Source of the DNA: an uncultured Oscillospiraceae bacterium
GTDB lineage: Bacteria; Bacillota; Clostridia; Oscillospirales; Oscillospiraceae
Direction: 5' to 3'
Length of the DNA stretch: 53,058 bases
NCBI GenBank assembly: GCA_947589545.1
Contig: CANQBA010000022.1
Coordinates: 1-53,058 of the forward strand
Shown: one piece after another, positions 41,799 to 50,691 of the stretch
Layout of the letters: every line of letters begins with the position of its first letter
How positions within the stretch are numbered: the stretch's first letter is position 1
The notes under the pieces: model-generated
Seen by the model: only the letters and a program-made list of their open reading frames with translations
What the model was told of the DNA's origin: nothing
Databases searched by the model: none
Translations under genes and position numbers: made by a program

Positions 41799-42695
41799 AT
41801 GGATTTACTGAATAAATTTGACGCGGTGACGATTTGCGCGTCTACACTCATTTCGGAGACTGACCGTGAGTTCTGCAAAAAGGAGCAGGATCTGTACAGC
41901 GATGCCGTGGAGGGCTTCTATCAAATCGCTTCTCTCTGGATGGACATGCGCACCCATCAGAAATCCGCCCGTTTACCGGAAGAACGTGACGAATGTTGGA
42001 AGCAGAAATACCTGGTCTCCCGCTGGTGGGACGAAATATACTTGCGTGACATGATGAATCACATTTTTTCGATCCACCACAAATTTATATCTATTATCGT
42101 CACATATCTGAATAGTACGTACTTTCTATCCCTGGACAGCGCAATTCTTGCGGGTGAACTCCTTCCGGAGCAACCGCTGCCGGACTATGAAAATGATGAG
42201 GTGGACTGGTCCGCTTACCCGCCATTTATTTTGAAATACGATGACATCATCAAACAGATTCTGAAGCAATTCGACGGCAGGACGTTTGAAGAGCAGGCCA
42301 TCTATGAGTTGTTGGACGGCTGCCACAAGGCGGTTTGGGACAGGCGAGCGCATAGCGCGAAGTTTGAGCAGAAAAAGAATATCGTAAAAATTCTGTATGG
42401 TGCCTGCAGATACGGTTACTACAACGGGTATGAACAGTGGCATGTAGAGAGGGATATGAAATATGTTCTCAAGGGCCTTGCTCGCTTTGAGACGGATGCC
42501 CTCGGTACATATCCGAATGGAATAAACTCTCTCATATCGGATACTGTACGCCTATGGTACGACCTATGGGAATTTGAAGACTGTCTGAAGTTTGATCGGA
42601 TACGTCTTTTCAAGAACGGGCGCATGGACATCCGCTTTACCAGCGAGGAATACGCTCGGCAATTTGTCGATGAATACTTTGGTACGATGGATTAA
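41799..42695 (+). CDS. Unknown ICE protein (298 aa), precedes the methylase
   Basis: An alpha-helical protein with no visible motif; it has many aromatic residues (LWMDMRTHQ, SRWWDEIYLRDMMNHIF, FDRIRLFKNGRMDIRF). ATAAGGAGAG precedes the start, and the methylase-helicase starts 10 bp after its stop. It may be a partner of that enzyme, which is inference from adjacency only. Confidence 0.62.
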   Translation: MDLLNKFDAVTICASTLISETDREFCKKEQDLYSDAVEGFYQIASLWMDMRTHQKSARLPEERDECWKQKYLVSRWWDEIYLRDMMNHIFSIHHKFISIIVTYLNSTYFLSLDSAILAGELLPEQPLPDYENDEVDWSAYPPFILKYDDIIKQILKQFDGRTFEEQAIYELLDGCHKAVWDRRAHSAKFEQKKNIVKILYGACRYGYYNGYEQWHVERDMKYVLKGLARFETDALGTYPNGINSLISDTVRLWYDLWEFEDCLKFDRIRLFKNGRMDIRFTSEEYARQFVDEYFGTMD

Positions 42696-42704
42696 GGAGA
42701 AAAT

Positions 42705-45700
42705 ATGGCATACAAAGATTATAAAACGCCAATTCCATTGGAGCGGCGCGATGAGCTGAACAGAAAAGTGATATATCTCATAGACAGCGGTCAGGTGGAG
42801 GCATCCGGAATCACACGGGAGGACGTTTATAATGCTTACACCGGTATTGGCGGACTGCACGGCCTGAAACGCGAGGATTTTGCCAATTATCACGAGTACA
42901 GCGAACACAAGAAGAAATTTGAGAACGGGCAATTTTTTACTCCGTCCCAAATCTGCGAGCTGGTGATGACCTGCTTGCGTCCTGGCGAACATGATCTTGT
43001 CGCGGATCTCACTTGCGGTATGGGGAACTTTTTCAACTATGCACCTGTGACGGCCAATGTTTATGGTTGTGAGCTGGATGTGAACGCATGGAAGGTCGCC
43101 CACTTTCTCTACCCGGAGGCAAATCTGGAGCAATGCGACATTCGGTCCTATAAACCGGAAATTCGTTTCGATTATGTGGTGGGCAACCCACCCTTCAATC
43201 TGCGCTGGTGGATCGGTGAGGGGAACGAGATGACCTCACAGCTCTATTACTGTTACAAAGCCGCGGAGCTTATGAAGCCGCTGGGGATCATGGCCCTGGT
43301 GGTGCCTCAGTCCTTTCTGGCGGATGATTTTCTTGACAAAACACAGATCCGTGGGATGGAGCAGCGATTCCGGTTTTTAGGGCAGCTGAATCTGTCGGAC
43401 AATGCTTTTTCCGCCCTTGGTGTCAGGGAAATGCCCACCAAATTGCAGTTTTGGCAGAGGCGCAGTGAGGAGGACGGAACCTCCGAATGGCGGTATACGA
43501 CCGATGGTCTTGAGCCTGTCCCCTCCGAATTTGACATTGACAAGACGGCGCAACGTATTTACGATTCAATCCTGATGCTTCCCAAGGCGGATCTTGAGAA
43601 GAACAAGTCCAGGGTTATGCTGGAGCTTGCCCGTACATACAGCGCATCTCAGGGCTTCGCTTATGAGACGCAAAAGCTTCTCTACCAAATCAAGGCACAC
43701 CCCGCTACCCGCAACCAATACGCCAGGTGCTGCGAGTATCTGCACCGTTTTTTCACCCAGAAGATGCCGGAGGGCATGGACTATAAGGAATGGGACAAGG
43801 TCAAGCTGACCGAGGCCAAGGTGTTGGTTTACCTGCGCCGCGCACTTCAAAAGCAGAACAAGAAGCCGGAGCGGGACTTGATAGCCCTGGTCAAGCGGGA
43901 CGACAGCTTCGTATACAAGGCATACAGCGCTAAAATGCGCCGAAAGCTGACCGGAGATATGCAGACGCCCGTCCCCGTCTACCGTGCGGTTTTGGACAAC
44001 GAGCCGGAGAAGTTTCCCAGCTTTGAGCGTCTGCTGCGACGGAAGCACCGGGAGTATGAGGTCCAGAGCCAGCCGTTCAGTGAGATGGCAGAGGATCCGA
44101 AAATTGGTCAGTGGCTGAGGGACTTCAAGCTTTGGGACGCTGAGAACGAGGAATATATCTATCTCAACGACATACAGCGCCACGACATTAACCTCATGCT
44201 TCAAAAACGGTACGGGATGCTCCAATGGGAGCAGGGCAGCGGAAAGACGCTGGCCGCTATCGCCATGGGGTTGTATCGGATGGAAAAGCGGGGTATTCAC
44301 TCCACATGGGTCGTCTCCTCGGCCATCTCCATCCGCAACAACTGGGACGTGGTGCTGCCGAACTACGGACTCTCCTACGTGTTCCTTGAGCGCATCGAGG
44401 ACCTGAAACGCATAAAAGCCGGTGACTTTGTGCTGGTGACACTCAATAAGCTCTGCATTCTCCAGAGACAAATCAATAATTGGGTCAAGCGCCACGGTCA
44501 GAAGATCATGCTGGCGTTGGATGAGAGCGACGAAATATCCAACCCGACGTCTAAACGCGCCAAGAGTACGCTGTCCTGCTTCCGAAAGTGCAAAATGAAG
44601 CTTCTGACAACAGGTACCAGCACCCGGAACAACATCTCTGAGTTCGCGCCCCAGCTGGAGCTTTTGTATAACAACTCTGTCAACATGATCAGCTGGAGCC
44701 GGTATGCCTATTCCTACAGCAGGGAGGACAATGAGATGAGGTGCGATATAAACCGTTATTACGGTTACCCCATCCCGGCTTACAAGAAGGGATACTCGCT
44801 GTTTTCCTCATGTCATCTGCCGGAGAAACCCACGGTGTTCGGCATAGGGGAACGCACCCAGGACATCTATAACGCCGACGCGCTGAATGACATTTTGGGT
44901 AAGACGGTCATCACGCGCACCTTTGAGGAGGTTACGGGGAAGGAGATCCGCCGTGTCCATCAGGTGCCGTTGACCTTTACCGCCGAAGAGCGTGCCGTCT
45001 ACGACGTTGTGATGAAGGAATTTGAGAGGATCCAGCGCACCTATTTCGCGTCCACCGGCAACTCCCGAAAGGATGCCATGATGAAGCTCGTACAGCAGAT
45101 CACGCTGATGCTCAGGGTCGCGGCGGCACCCAACACACTACGGGAGTATACAGGCGAAACACCGCTGAAAATCATGACAGCCGTGGAGATGGCGTCCCAA
45201 TGGGATGATGAGATCGTCGCCATCGGCGTCCGTCACCAAAGCGTATTGGACGCCTACGCCGCCGCGTTTCGGGAATACCTCCCCGGACGTCCGCTCTTCA
45301 CCGTCACAGGCTCCACCAAGACCTTCGCCCAACGCCGTGCCCTGCGCAAAACTCTGCGGGAAAGCGGAAACGGCATTTTGCTCTGTACCCAGCAGAGTCT
45401 TCCCTCCAGCGTGAATTTTGAGTACGTCAACAAAATTATGATCCCGGAGATGCACTACAACAACTCCGGGATGAGCCAATTCTACATGCGCTTCATTCGC
45501 TACACCTCAACCGAATACAAGGACATCTACTTTCTCAACTACACCGGAAGCTTGGAATCCAACCTTCTCCAAATGGTACTTGCTAAAGAGAAGATCAACC
45601 TCTTTATGAAGGGGCAGGATACCGATCTTGACGAGATCTACGAGAGGTTCGGTGTTGATTACAACATCCTCTCCCTCCTGATGCGCCGTGAGGAGGACGA

Positions 45701-45746
45701 TGAAGGCCGCTTCCACATCCGCTGGGGCGAGCAGAAAATCGCGTAG
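42705..45746 (+). CDS. N6-adenine DNA methylase fused to an SF2 helicase-like domain
   Basis: 1013 residues. The N-terminal part has a type I-like adenine methylase: motif I DLTCGMGNFF near residue 100 and motif IV NPPF at 161-164, preceded by GQFFTPSQICELV. The C-terminal part has an SF2-type motor with Walker A EQGSGKT at 509-515, motif II LDESD at 605-609 and a second RecA-like lobe ending near GMSQFYMRFIRY. Fused methylase-helicase proteins in mobile elements are thought to protect incoming DNA from restriction. No restriction nuclease domain or neighbour is seen here. Alternatively it may be a BREX- or DISARM-like fragment, but the other genes of those systems are missing. Confidence 0.85.
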   Translation: MAYKDYKTPIPLERRDELNRKVIYLIDSGQVEASGITREDVYNAYTGIGGLHGLKREDFANYHEYSEHKKKFENGQFFTPSQICELVMTCLRPGEHDLVADLTCGMGNFFNYAPVTANVYGCELDVNAWKVAHFLYPEANLEQCDIRSYKPEIRFDYVVGNPPFNLRWWIGEGNEMTSQLYYCYKAAELMKPLGIMALVVPQSFLADDFLDKTQIRGMEQRFRFLGQLNLSDNAFSALGVREMPTKLQFWQRRSEEDGTSEWRYTTDGLEPVPSEFDIDKTAQRIYDSILMLPKADLEKNKSRVMLELARTYSASQGFAYETQKLLYQIKAHPATRNQYARCCEYLHRFFTQKMPEGMDYKEWDKVKLTEAKVLVYLRRALQKQNKKPERDLIALVKRDDSFVYKAYSAKMRRKLTGDMQTPVPVYRAVLDNEPEKFPSFERLLRRKHREYEVQSQPFSEMAEDPKIGQWLRDFKLWDAENEEYIYLNDIQRHDINLMLQKRYGMLQWEQGSGKTLAAIAMGLYRMEKRGIHSTWVVSSAISIRNNWDVVLPNYGLSYVFLERIEDLKRIKAGDFVLVTLNKLCILQRQINNWVKRHGQKIMLALDESDEISNPTSKRAKSTLSCFRKCKMKLLTTGTSTRNNISEFAPQLELLYNNSVNMISWSRYAYSYSREDNEMRCDINRYYGYPIPAYKKGYSLFSSCHLPEKPTVFGIGERTQDIYNADALNDILGKTVITRTFEEVTGKEIRRVHQVPLTFTAEERAVYDVVMKEFERIQRTYFASTGNSRKDAMMKLVQQITLMLRVAAAPNTLREYTGETPLKIMTAVEMASQWDDEIVAIGVRHQSVLDAYAAAFREYLPGRPLFTVTGSTKTFAQRRALRKTLRESGNGILLCTQQSLPSSVNFEYVNKIMIPEMHYNNSGMSQFYMRFIRYTSTEYKDIYFLNYTGSLESNLLQMVLAKEKINLFMKGQDTDLDEIYERFGVDYNILSLLMRREEDDEGRFHIRWGEQKIA

Positions 45747-45770
45747 TGTAAAAAACAGATAATAAAATAT

Positions 45771-45817
45771 GGGCTGTGAAGAGAAACCATTTCAGGTTCC
45801 TTTTTACAGCCCTTTTT
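45771..45817 (+). terminator. Terminator at the end of the ICE operon
   Basis: GGGCTGT (45771-45777) pairs with ACAGCCC (45806-45812), with further A/T pairing inside, and five T residues follow. Confidence 0.8.
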
Positions 45818-45912
45818 GAGCCTTTCTCGTCAAAATGACAGATAGGCTAATAAAATTAGGGAAATACGGATCCCGAAATCTCTTTGTAGTTAATCGGAAT
45901 CCGCAGCTGTTC
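45818..45912. other. Probable ICE/chromosome junction
   Basis: Gene direction, composition and gene type change here: rightward ICE genes end at 45746 and leftward sugar-metabolism genes begin. GGATCCCGA (45868-45876) and TCGGAATCC (45894-45902) form an imperfect inverted repeat. No tRNA and no integrase are next to it, so the exact attachment site cannot be set. Confidence 0.4.
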
Positions 45913-46854
45913 TTATGCTCTTTCCATGATTCCTTTTACGGTTCCGGCAATCCCATCGGCGGTAAGGCCGTAGTAATCAAATACCTCCCGGCTGGTTCCT
46001 GTGATGACAGGGGCATCGGGGAGAGAGAGGTTTTTAACAAAGCGGGGGCAATGCTCCCCTATTTGCTGGGCCACCATGGAGCCGAGGCCGCCGGTGGGGG
46101 CGTGCTCCTCCACGGTGACGATTAGCTTGGCGCTGCTTGCGTATTTCAAAAGCGTCTCGGTGTCCAGTGGTTTTACGCAGTACATATCGAGGACGGTACA
46201 GCTTATCCCCTCCCCCGCTAAAAGCTCCGCAGCGTCAAGGGCGGGGCGCACCATCTCGCCGCAGGCGACCAAAAGCACGTCCGTACCCTCTCTCAGAACC
46301 GTCGCCCGATTCATCTCAAAGGGGTAGTTTTCTTCGGTGTAGACGTCCTCCACGGGGTTCCGGCCCACCCGGATGTAGGCGCCCTTTTGATCCTGCAAAA
46401 GCGCCTCCATGAGCTTTTTCGTCTGGTGCCGGTCTGAGGGAAGATAGACGCGCATGTTGGGGATGGCGGCCATTGCGGCGATGTCCTGGGCGGAGTGGTG
46501 GCTCATGCCCAATGCCCCGTAGCTGACACCGCCGGATATGCCGATGAGCTTCACATTGGTGCCCGAGTAGGCCACGTCCACCTTGCTCTGCTCATAGCTT
46601 CTGGTGGATAGGAAGGAAGCTGGAGAGAAGGCGTAGGGCTTCTTCCCGCAGGAGGCCAGCCCCGCCGCGATGCCGACTAAGTCCTGCTCGGCGATACCCA
46701 CCTCCACGGACTGCTCTGGGAAGGCCTCAAAAAACGGCGTCATGGAGGCAGAGCCGCGGGAGTCGGAGCACAGGGCCACGATGTCCCGATCATATTTGGC
46801 GTGTTCCATCAGTGTCTCGCAGATGGCCTGCCGGTTGGGGATCTTATTGGGCAT
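45913..46854 (-). CDS. Transketolase C-terminal subunit
   Basis: 313 residues corresponding to the Pyr and C-terminal domains of transketolase. ALCSDSRGSASM and FPEQSVEVGIAEQDLVGIAAGLA carry the catalytic glutamate near the thiamine ring, and GGVSYGALGMSHHSAQDIA follows. The partner subunit is the next gene upstream, overlapping by 11 bases. Split transketolases move two-carbon units between sugar phosphates, and here serve the local sugar operon. GGAGGCGGCTCAAC precedes the start. Confidence 0.92.
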   Translation of the reverse strand: MPNKIPNRQAICETLMEHAKYDRDIVALCSDSRGSASMTPFFEAFPEQSVEVGIAEQDLVGIAAGLASCGKKPYAFSPASFLSTRSYEQSKVDVAYSGTNVKLIGISGGVSYGALGMSHHSAQDIAAMAAIPNMRVYLPSDRHQTKKLMEALLQDQKGAYIRVGRNPVEDVYTEENYPFEMNRATVLREGTDVLLVACGEMVRPALDAAELLAGEGISCTVLDMYCVKPLDTETLLKYASSAKLIVTVEEHAPTGGLGSMVAQQIGEHCPRFVKNLSLPDAPVITGTSREVFDYYGLTADGIAGTVKGIMERA

Positions 46855-47683
46855 GTTGAGCCGCCTCCTTTCCCCGTAAAAAGTCCGCCTTGATTTGCTC
46901 GTATTCCTCCGTCGTGGGAACCTTGTGGTGCCAGCCGGCCTTATTTTCCATGACGGGAGAGCCGTATCCCTTGACGGAGTTTGAGACGATCACCGTGGGC
47001 TTGCCCTTCACTGTTTTTGCCGTCTCAAAGGCCGTGTCAAGAGCGTCGATGCTTGTGCCGTCCACGCTCAGCACATTCCACCCGAAGGCCGCCCAGCGCT
47101 CCTCCAGTGGGTTCTCCGGCATCACGTCCTCGGTGGAGCCGGAGATTTGAAGGCGGTTGCGGTCAATGACGGCGCAGAGGTTATCAAGGCCAAACTTTGC
47201 AGCCGCCATAGCCGCCTCCCAGACGGAACCCTCCGCCAGCTCCCCGTCGCCCATGATCGTGTAAACGCGGTAATCCCTCTTGTCCATCTTTCCCGCCAGG
47301 GCCATCCCCACGCAAACGGGAAGGCCGTGGCCGAGAGAACCGGAGTTCATCTCAATTCCGGGCAGAACGTTGTGGGGGTGGCCTATGTAGGGGGAGCCCA
47401 GCTTGTTAAAGCGGGCCTTCACGTCCTCAAGATTCAGAAATCCACAGTCACAGAGAACGGCGTAGTACGCCTCCATGGAGTGGCCCTTGGATAGAACAAA
47501 GCGGTCACGGTTCGGGTCGTCCACCGTCTCAGGCGTTACACGCAGATGCTTTTTGTAGAGCAGGAGCAGCGGCGCTAAGACGCTCATATCCCCGCCGATA
47601 TGTCCGCCACCGCCCGCCATCACAATGTCCAAAATATCCAGCCGCAGATCCCAGCTGTGAATTGTCAGTTCCCGGTTGTCCAT
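46844..47683 (-). CDS. Transketolase N-terminal subunit
   Basis: 279 residues with the thiamine-diphosphate domain: the SKGHSMEAYY histidine box, SGSLGHGLPVCVGMALAG, and the TPP motif GDGELAEGSVWEA followed by a downstream asparagine (VIDRNRLQ). It forms the active enzyme with the C-terminal subunit. The start lies just after the isomerase stop, so the operon is tightly coupled. Confidence 0.93.
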   Translation of the reverse strand: MDNRELTIHSWDLRLDILDIVMAGGGGHIGGDMSVLAPLLLLYKKHLRVTPETVDDPNRDRFVLSKGHSMEAYYAVLCDCGFLNLEDVKARFNKLGSPYIGHPHNVLPGIEMNSGSLGHGLPVCVGMALAGKMDKRDYRVYTIMGDGELAEGSVWEAAMAAAKFGLDNLCAVIDRNRLQISGSTEDVMPENPLEERWAAFGWNVLSVDGTSIDALDTAFETAKTVKGKPTVIVSNSVKGYGSPVMENKAGWHHKVPTTEEYEQIKADFLRGKEAAQHAQ

Positions 47684-47684
47684 G

Positions 47685-49085
47685 TCACTCGCCTCTTAAA
47701 TATGCCTTTACGTCCTCCTCGATGGAGTCGTAGAGGTCGGGCTTGATGTCCATATATTTGCACGCCTCGTAGAGCACCGGCACCACGTCCTTGTGGATAC
47801 CGACGCAGTGGTGGATGTACGGCCCCTCCACGATCTTAGCCTCCAGCCGCTTGATGTTCTGGACCTCCACCCATAGGTAGGTGCCCATTCCCTTGGGGCC
47901 GTCCACGCCGTGGGCGTTGCCCAGCAGGAGGCTATACTCCCCGTTGTCCCCGTCAAAGCGGGCCAGGGTAAGCTCTCCGTGCTTTGCCTCAGCGGTGATG
48001 GCACCGGGATAGTCGAAGGCCAGAGGGTAGGTGATACAGGGCCGGCACCCCGCCACACTGAGGGGCCAGGGGCCGCAGTGCTGGAGAAGCTCTCCGTTTT
48101 CAAGATCCGGGTGTCGGATGGTCCAGTCGGCGAAGAAGCTCCGGCGTCCCTCCAGATCGGCGGCCTCCACCAAAAGCGCCGTTATCGCGCCGTGGATGTC
48201 CGTCTCGCAGACGATGGGGATACCCTTATCGTTCAAGATCGCATTGGCGGCGCAGGGCATGATGCCAAGCTCGTCCTGGAGAGCGTTCCAGCATTGAATG
48301 GCGCCGGCGTTGCAGTGGTACTTTTTGATAAGTCGCTCCATAGCCACGGCGAGGCCCGCCACATTGGTGAGCTGCTCGTCGGTGACGCTTATGTCCATGT
48401 GCTCCCGGCAGTAGGCGATGGTCTGCTGTACCTCGTCCCCGTCGGCGATAGCCCGCTTCACCTCGGCGGTAAGCTCCGGCAGGGGCACCGGGGAGAGTTG
48501 GATATTGAAACGCTCCAAAAGCTCGCCCTCGTTGCACATGGTGGACCAGAAATCAAAGGGGCGGGGACCGAGCTGGAGAATACGGATATTCCTGAATGTC
48601 TTCACCACGTTGCATACCGCCAAAAAGTCCCGCACGCCCCGTTCAAAGGCGGGATCACTGAGGCGGCAGTTGGTGAGATACGTAAACGGCACCCGGAACC
48701 TGCGCAAAACCTTGCCGGTTGCAAAAAGGCCGCACTGGGTATCCCGAAGGCGGACGCCGTTAGGCTCCGGCCGCTCGTCCAAAGGGCCCCACAGCAGTAC
48801 CGGTACGCCAAGATCCCTGGCAAGGCGGGCGCAGACGTACTCCGTGCCGAAGTTGCAGTGGGCAAGGAGGATACCGTCCACCTTCTCCGCCCGGAACTTC
48901 TCCAAAACCTTCAGACGGTCGTTCTCATCGAAGAGAAGCCCCTCATCGTTTATGTCGTCGATGTCCACAAAATCGACACCAATCTCCCGGAGGCGGTCAG
49001 CGGTGAGATCCCGGTATTTGAGGGCATCCGGGGCACTGAAAATGCTTCTGCGGGTGGGCGCGTAGCCAAGCTTGATAGTTGCCAT
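47685..49085 (-). CDS. L-fucose/L-arabinose isomerase-family protein
   Basis: About 466 residues. The N-terminal Rossmann part contains VDGILLAHCNFGTEYVCARL. The C-terminal part carries candidate metal ligands in IVCETDIHGAITALL and a histidine pair in PYIHHCVGIH. The family interconverts aldoses and ketoses with a divalent metal. The precise sugar cannot be told from sequence. ATG 49085 is chosen since GGGAGG lies 9 nt upstream inside the end of the kinase gene; TTG 49091 is too close. Confidence 0.85.
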   Translation of the reverse strand: MATIKLGYAPTRRSIFSAPDALKYRDLTADRLREIGVDFVDIDDINDEGLLFDENDRLKVLEKFRAEKVDGILLAHCNFGTEYVCARLARDLGVPVLLWGPLDERPEPNGVRLRDTQCGLFATGKVLRRFRVPFTYLTNCRLSDPAFERGVRDFLAVCNVVKTFRNIRILQLGPRPFDFWSTMCNEGELLERFNIQLSPVPLPELTAEVKRAIADGDEVQQTIAYCREHMDISVTDEQLTNVAGLAVAMERLIKKYHCNAGAIQCWNALQDELGIMPCAANAILNDKGIPIVCETDIHGAITALLVEAADLEGRRSFFADWTIRHPDLENGELLQHCGPWPLSVAGCRPCITYPLAFDYPGAITAEAKHGELTLARFDGDNGEYSLLLGNAHGVDGPKGMGTYLWVEVQNIKRLEAKIVEGPYIHHCVGIHKDVVPVLYEACKYMDIKPDLYDSIEEDVKAYLRGE

Positions 49086-49087
49086 GT

Positions 49088-50572
49088 TCAATTCCTCCCT
49101 ATCGTTTTATTTACGGCGTTTTTCCAGCCGCTGTATTTCTTCTTGCGCTCCGCCTCCGTCATGCGGGGCTCATAGATCTCCCGGACGGCGATGCGCTCCA
49201 GAAGCTCCTCGGAGAACATTCCCGCGCCCATGCCCGCCATAGCCGCCGCACCGAAGGCGGACAGCTCCGCGTTTACCGGCACCCGAAGCCTCACACCGGC
49301 AATGTCGCTCTGAAACCGCATGAGATAACGGTTTGCCGTGGGGCCGCCGTCCACCCGCAATTCGGAAAGTGTAATGCCTGCGTCGCGCTCCATGGCACGA
49401 AGTATGTCCGTCACCTGAAAGGCGATGCACTCTAAGGCCGCCTTGACAATCTCGCGCTTTCCCGTGAGGCGGGACATTCCGGTAAGAGACGCCCTTGCCG
49501 CGTCGTCCCAGTAGGGCGCCCCGAGACCGGTGAAGGCCGGGACGAGGTAGGTGGTGTCCTCGAGATTTGCCTCTTCCGCAAGCTTTTCCGTCTCAGCGGC
49601 GTTTTCGATGAGGCCAAGATCGTCCTTGAGCCAGGTGATAACGGCACCCGTGTAGTTTAAGTTTCCCTCCAGCACATAGCTCACCGCGCCGCCTCTGCCC
49701 CAGGCCAGGGACGTGACAAGGCCGCTGGCGCTGTCGATAGGTCTATTTCCCACGTTCATCATGACGGAGGAGCCCGTACCGTAGGTGGCCTTTGCCATTC
49801 CGGGCCGGACACAACCCTGGCCGAAAAGCGCGGCGTGGGAGTCGCCCATCATGGCCAAAACAGGCACGGGGCGGTCAAAATATCCCTCCAGAGTCGTCGC
49901 ACCGAAGTCCCCGTCAGAGCTTTCCACCTGTGGCAAAGCCTCCAGAGGAACGCCGAAGGCCCGGCAGAGCTCCGCATCCCAGGAAAGCTCACGAATGTTG
50001 AAAAGCTGTGTCCGGGAGGCGTTGGAATAGTCTGTTTTGAACACCTGCCCGCTGGTGAGCTTATAGACGAGAAAAGCATCCACCGTGCCAAGGCAAAGGC
50101 GGCCCGCTTTTGCAAGCTCCCCGGCCCCTGTGTGCCGCAGAAGCCACGCCGCCTTTGCCGCCGGGAAGTACGGGGAGAGCGGTATGCCGGTCTTTTGCCG
50201 GACCTGGTCGCGAAAGCCCTCGTCCGTCAGCGCGTCGGTGATTTCTCTGCCCCTGGCGCACTGCCAGACCACCGCGTGGGCGGCGGGCTTCCCTGTTTTC
50301 CTGTCCCAGGCAAGTGTCGTCTCCCGCTGGTTGGAGATACCGATGGCGGCCACGGCGCTCTTATCGATCCTCGCCTCCTCCACCACCCGTCGGATGAGCT
50401 TCACGCAGTTTTCAAAAATCTCCTCCCCGTCGTGGGAAACCCAGCCTTCGGGACTTATAGGCTGTCTATGGGGGGCATAGGCTCTCGCAACGATTCTCCC
50501 CTCGGTATCGAGCAAAACAGCCTTCGTCCCCTGGGTGCTTTGGTCAAGACCGGCCACATACGTTTCCGCCAT
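49088..50572 (-). CDS. FGGY-family carbohydrate kinase, glycerol kinase-like
   Basis: 494 residues with the ATPase-fold signatures of FGGY kinases: GLDQSTQGTKAVLLD at the N-terminus, YWDDAARASLTGMSR, and ELRVDGGPTANRYLMRFQSD near the end. The last phrase is close to GlpK. It phosphorylates a glycerol-, tetrulose- or pentulose-type substrate. Since isomerase and transketolase follow in the same operon, a ketose is most likely. ATG 50572 has AAAGGAG 7 nt upstream. It is first in the leftward operon and divergent from the LacI gene. Confidence 0.9.
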   Translation of the reverse strand: MAETYVAGLDQSTQGTKAVLLDTEGRIVARAYAPHRQPISPEGWVSHDGEEIFENCVKLIRRVVEEARIDKSAVAAIGISNQRETTLAWDRKTGKPAAHAVVWQCARGREITDALTDEGFRDQVRQKTGIPLSPYFPAAKAAWLLRHTGAGELAKAGRLCLGTVDAFLVYKLTSGQVFKTDYSNASRTQLFNIRELSWDAELCRAFGVPLEALPQVESSDGDFGATTLEGYFDRPVPVLAMMGDSHAALFGQGCVRPGMAKATYGTGSSVMMNVGNRPIDSASGLVTSLAWGRGGAVSYVLEGNLNYTGAVITWLKDDLGLIENAAETEKLAEEANLEDTTYLVPAFTGLGAPYWDDAARASLTGMSRLTGKREIVKAALECIAFQVTDILRAMERDAGITLSELRVDGGPTANRYLMRFQSDIAGVRLRVPVNAELSAFGAAAMAGMGAGMFSEELLERIAVREIYEPRMTEAERKKKYSGWKNAVNKTIGRN

Positions 50573-50616
50573 ACGCACACTCCTTTCTCTTTTATCATAA
50601 GGCATGAAGAGCTAAA

Positions 50617-50669
50617 ATTATATAAATAATTTAGTGAATGTTGACTAAATTCACTAAATTTGTTATACT
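50617..50669. promoter_or_regulatory. Divergent promoter and LacI-type operator
   Basis: AATTTAGTGAAT (50628-50639) and ATTCACTAAATT (50649-50660) are perfect 12-bp arms with a 9-bp spacer. TTGACT (50641-50646) and TATACT (50664-50669), 17 bp apart, would drive the LacI gene. TATAAT (50617-50622, minus strand) would serve the kinase operon. The repeat overlaps both, as expected for a regulator controlling itself and the sugar operon. Confidence 0.7.
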
Positions 50670-50691
50670 GACCTCACAGGGAGGCGATTTT

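Noticed and set aside
42705-45746. Methylase-helicase as a type I restriction or BREX system
   Set aside because: No nuclease, specificity subunit, PglZ or other partner is present in the surrounding genes.
47910-49175. 421-codon plus-strand open frame
   Set aside because: Antisense of the isomerase gene; GC-rich third positions keep it open, no domain is visible.
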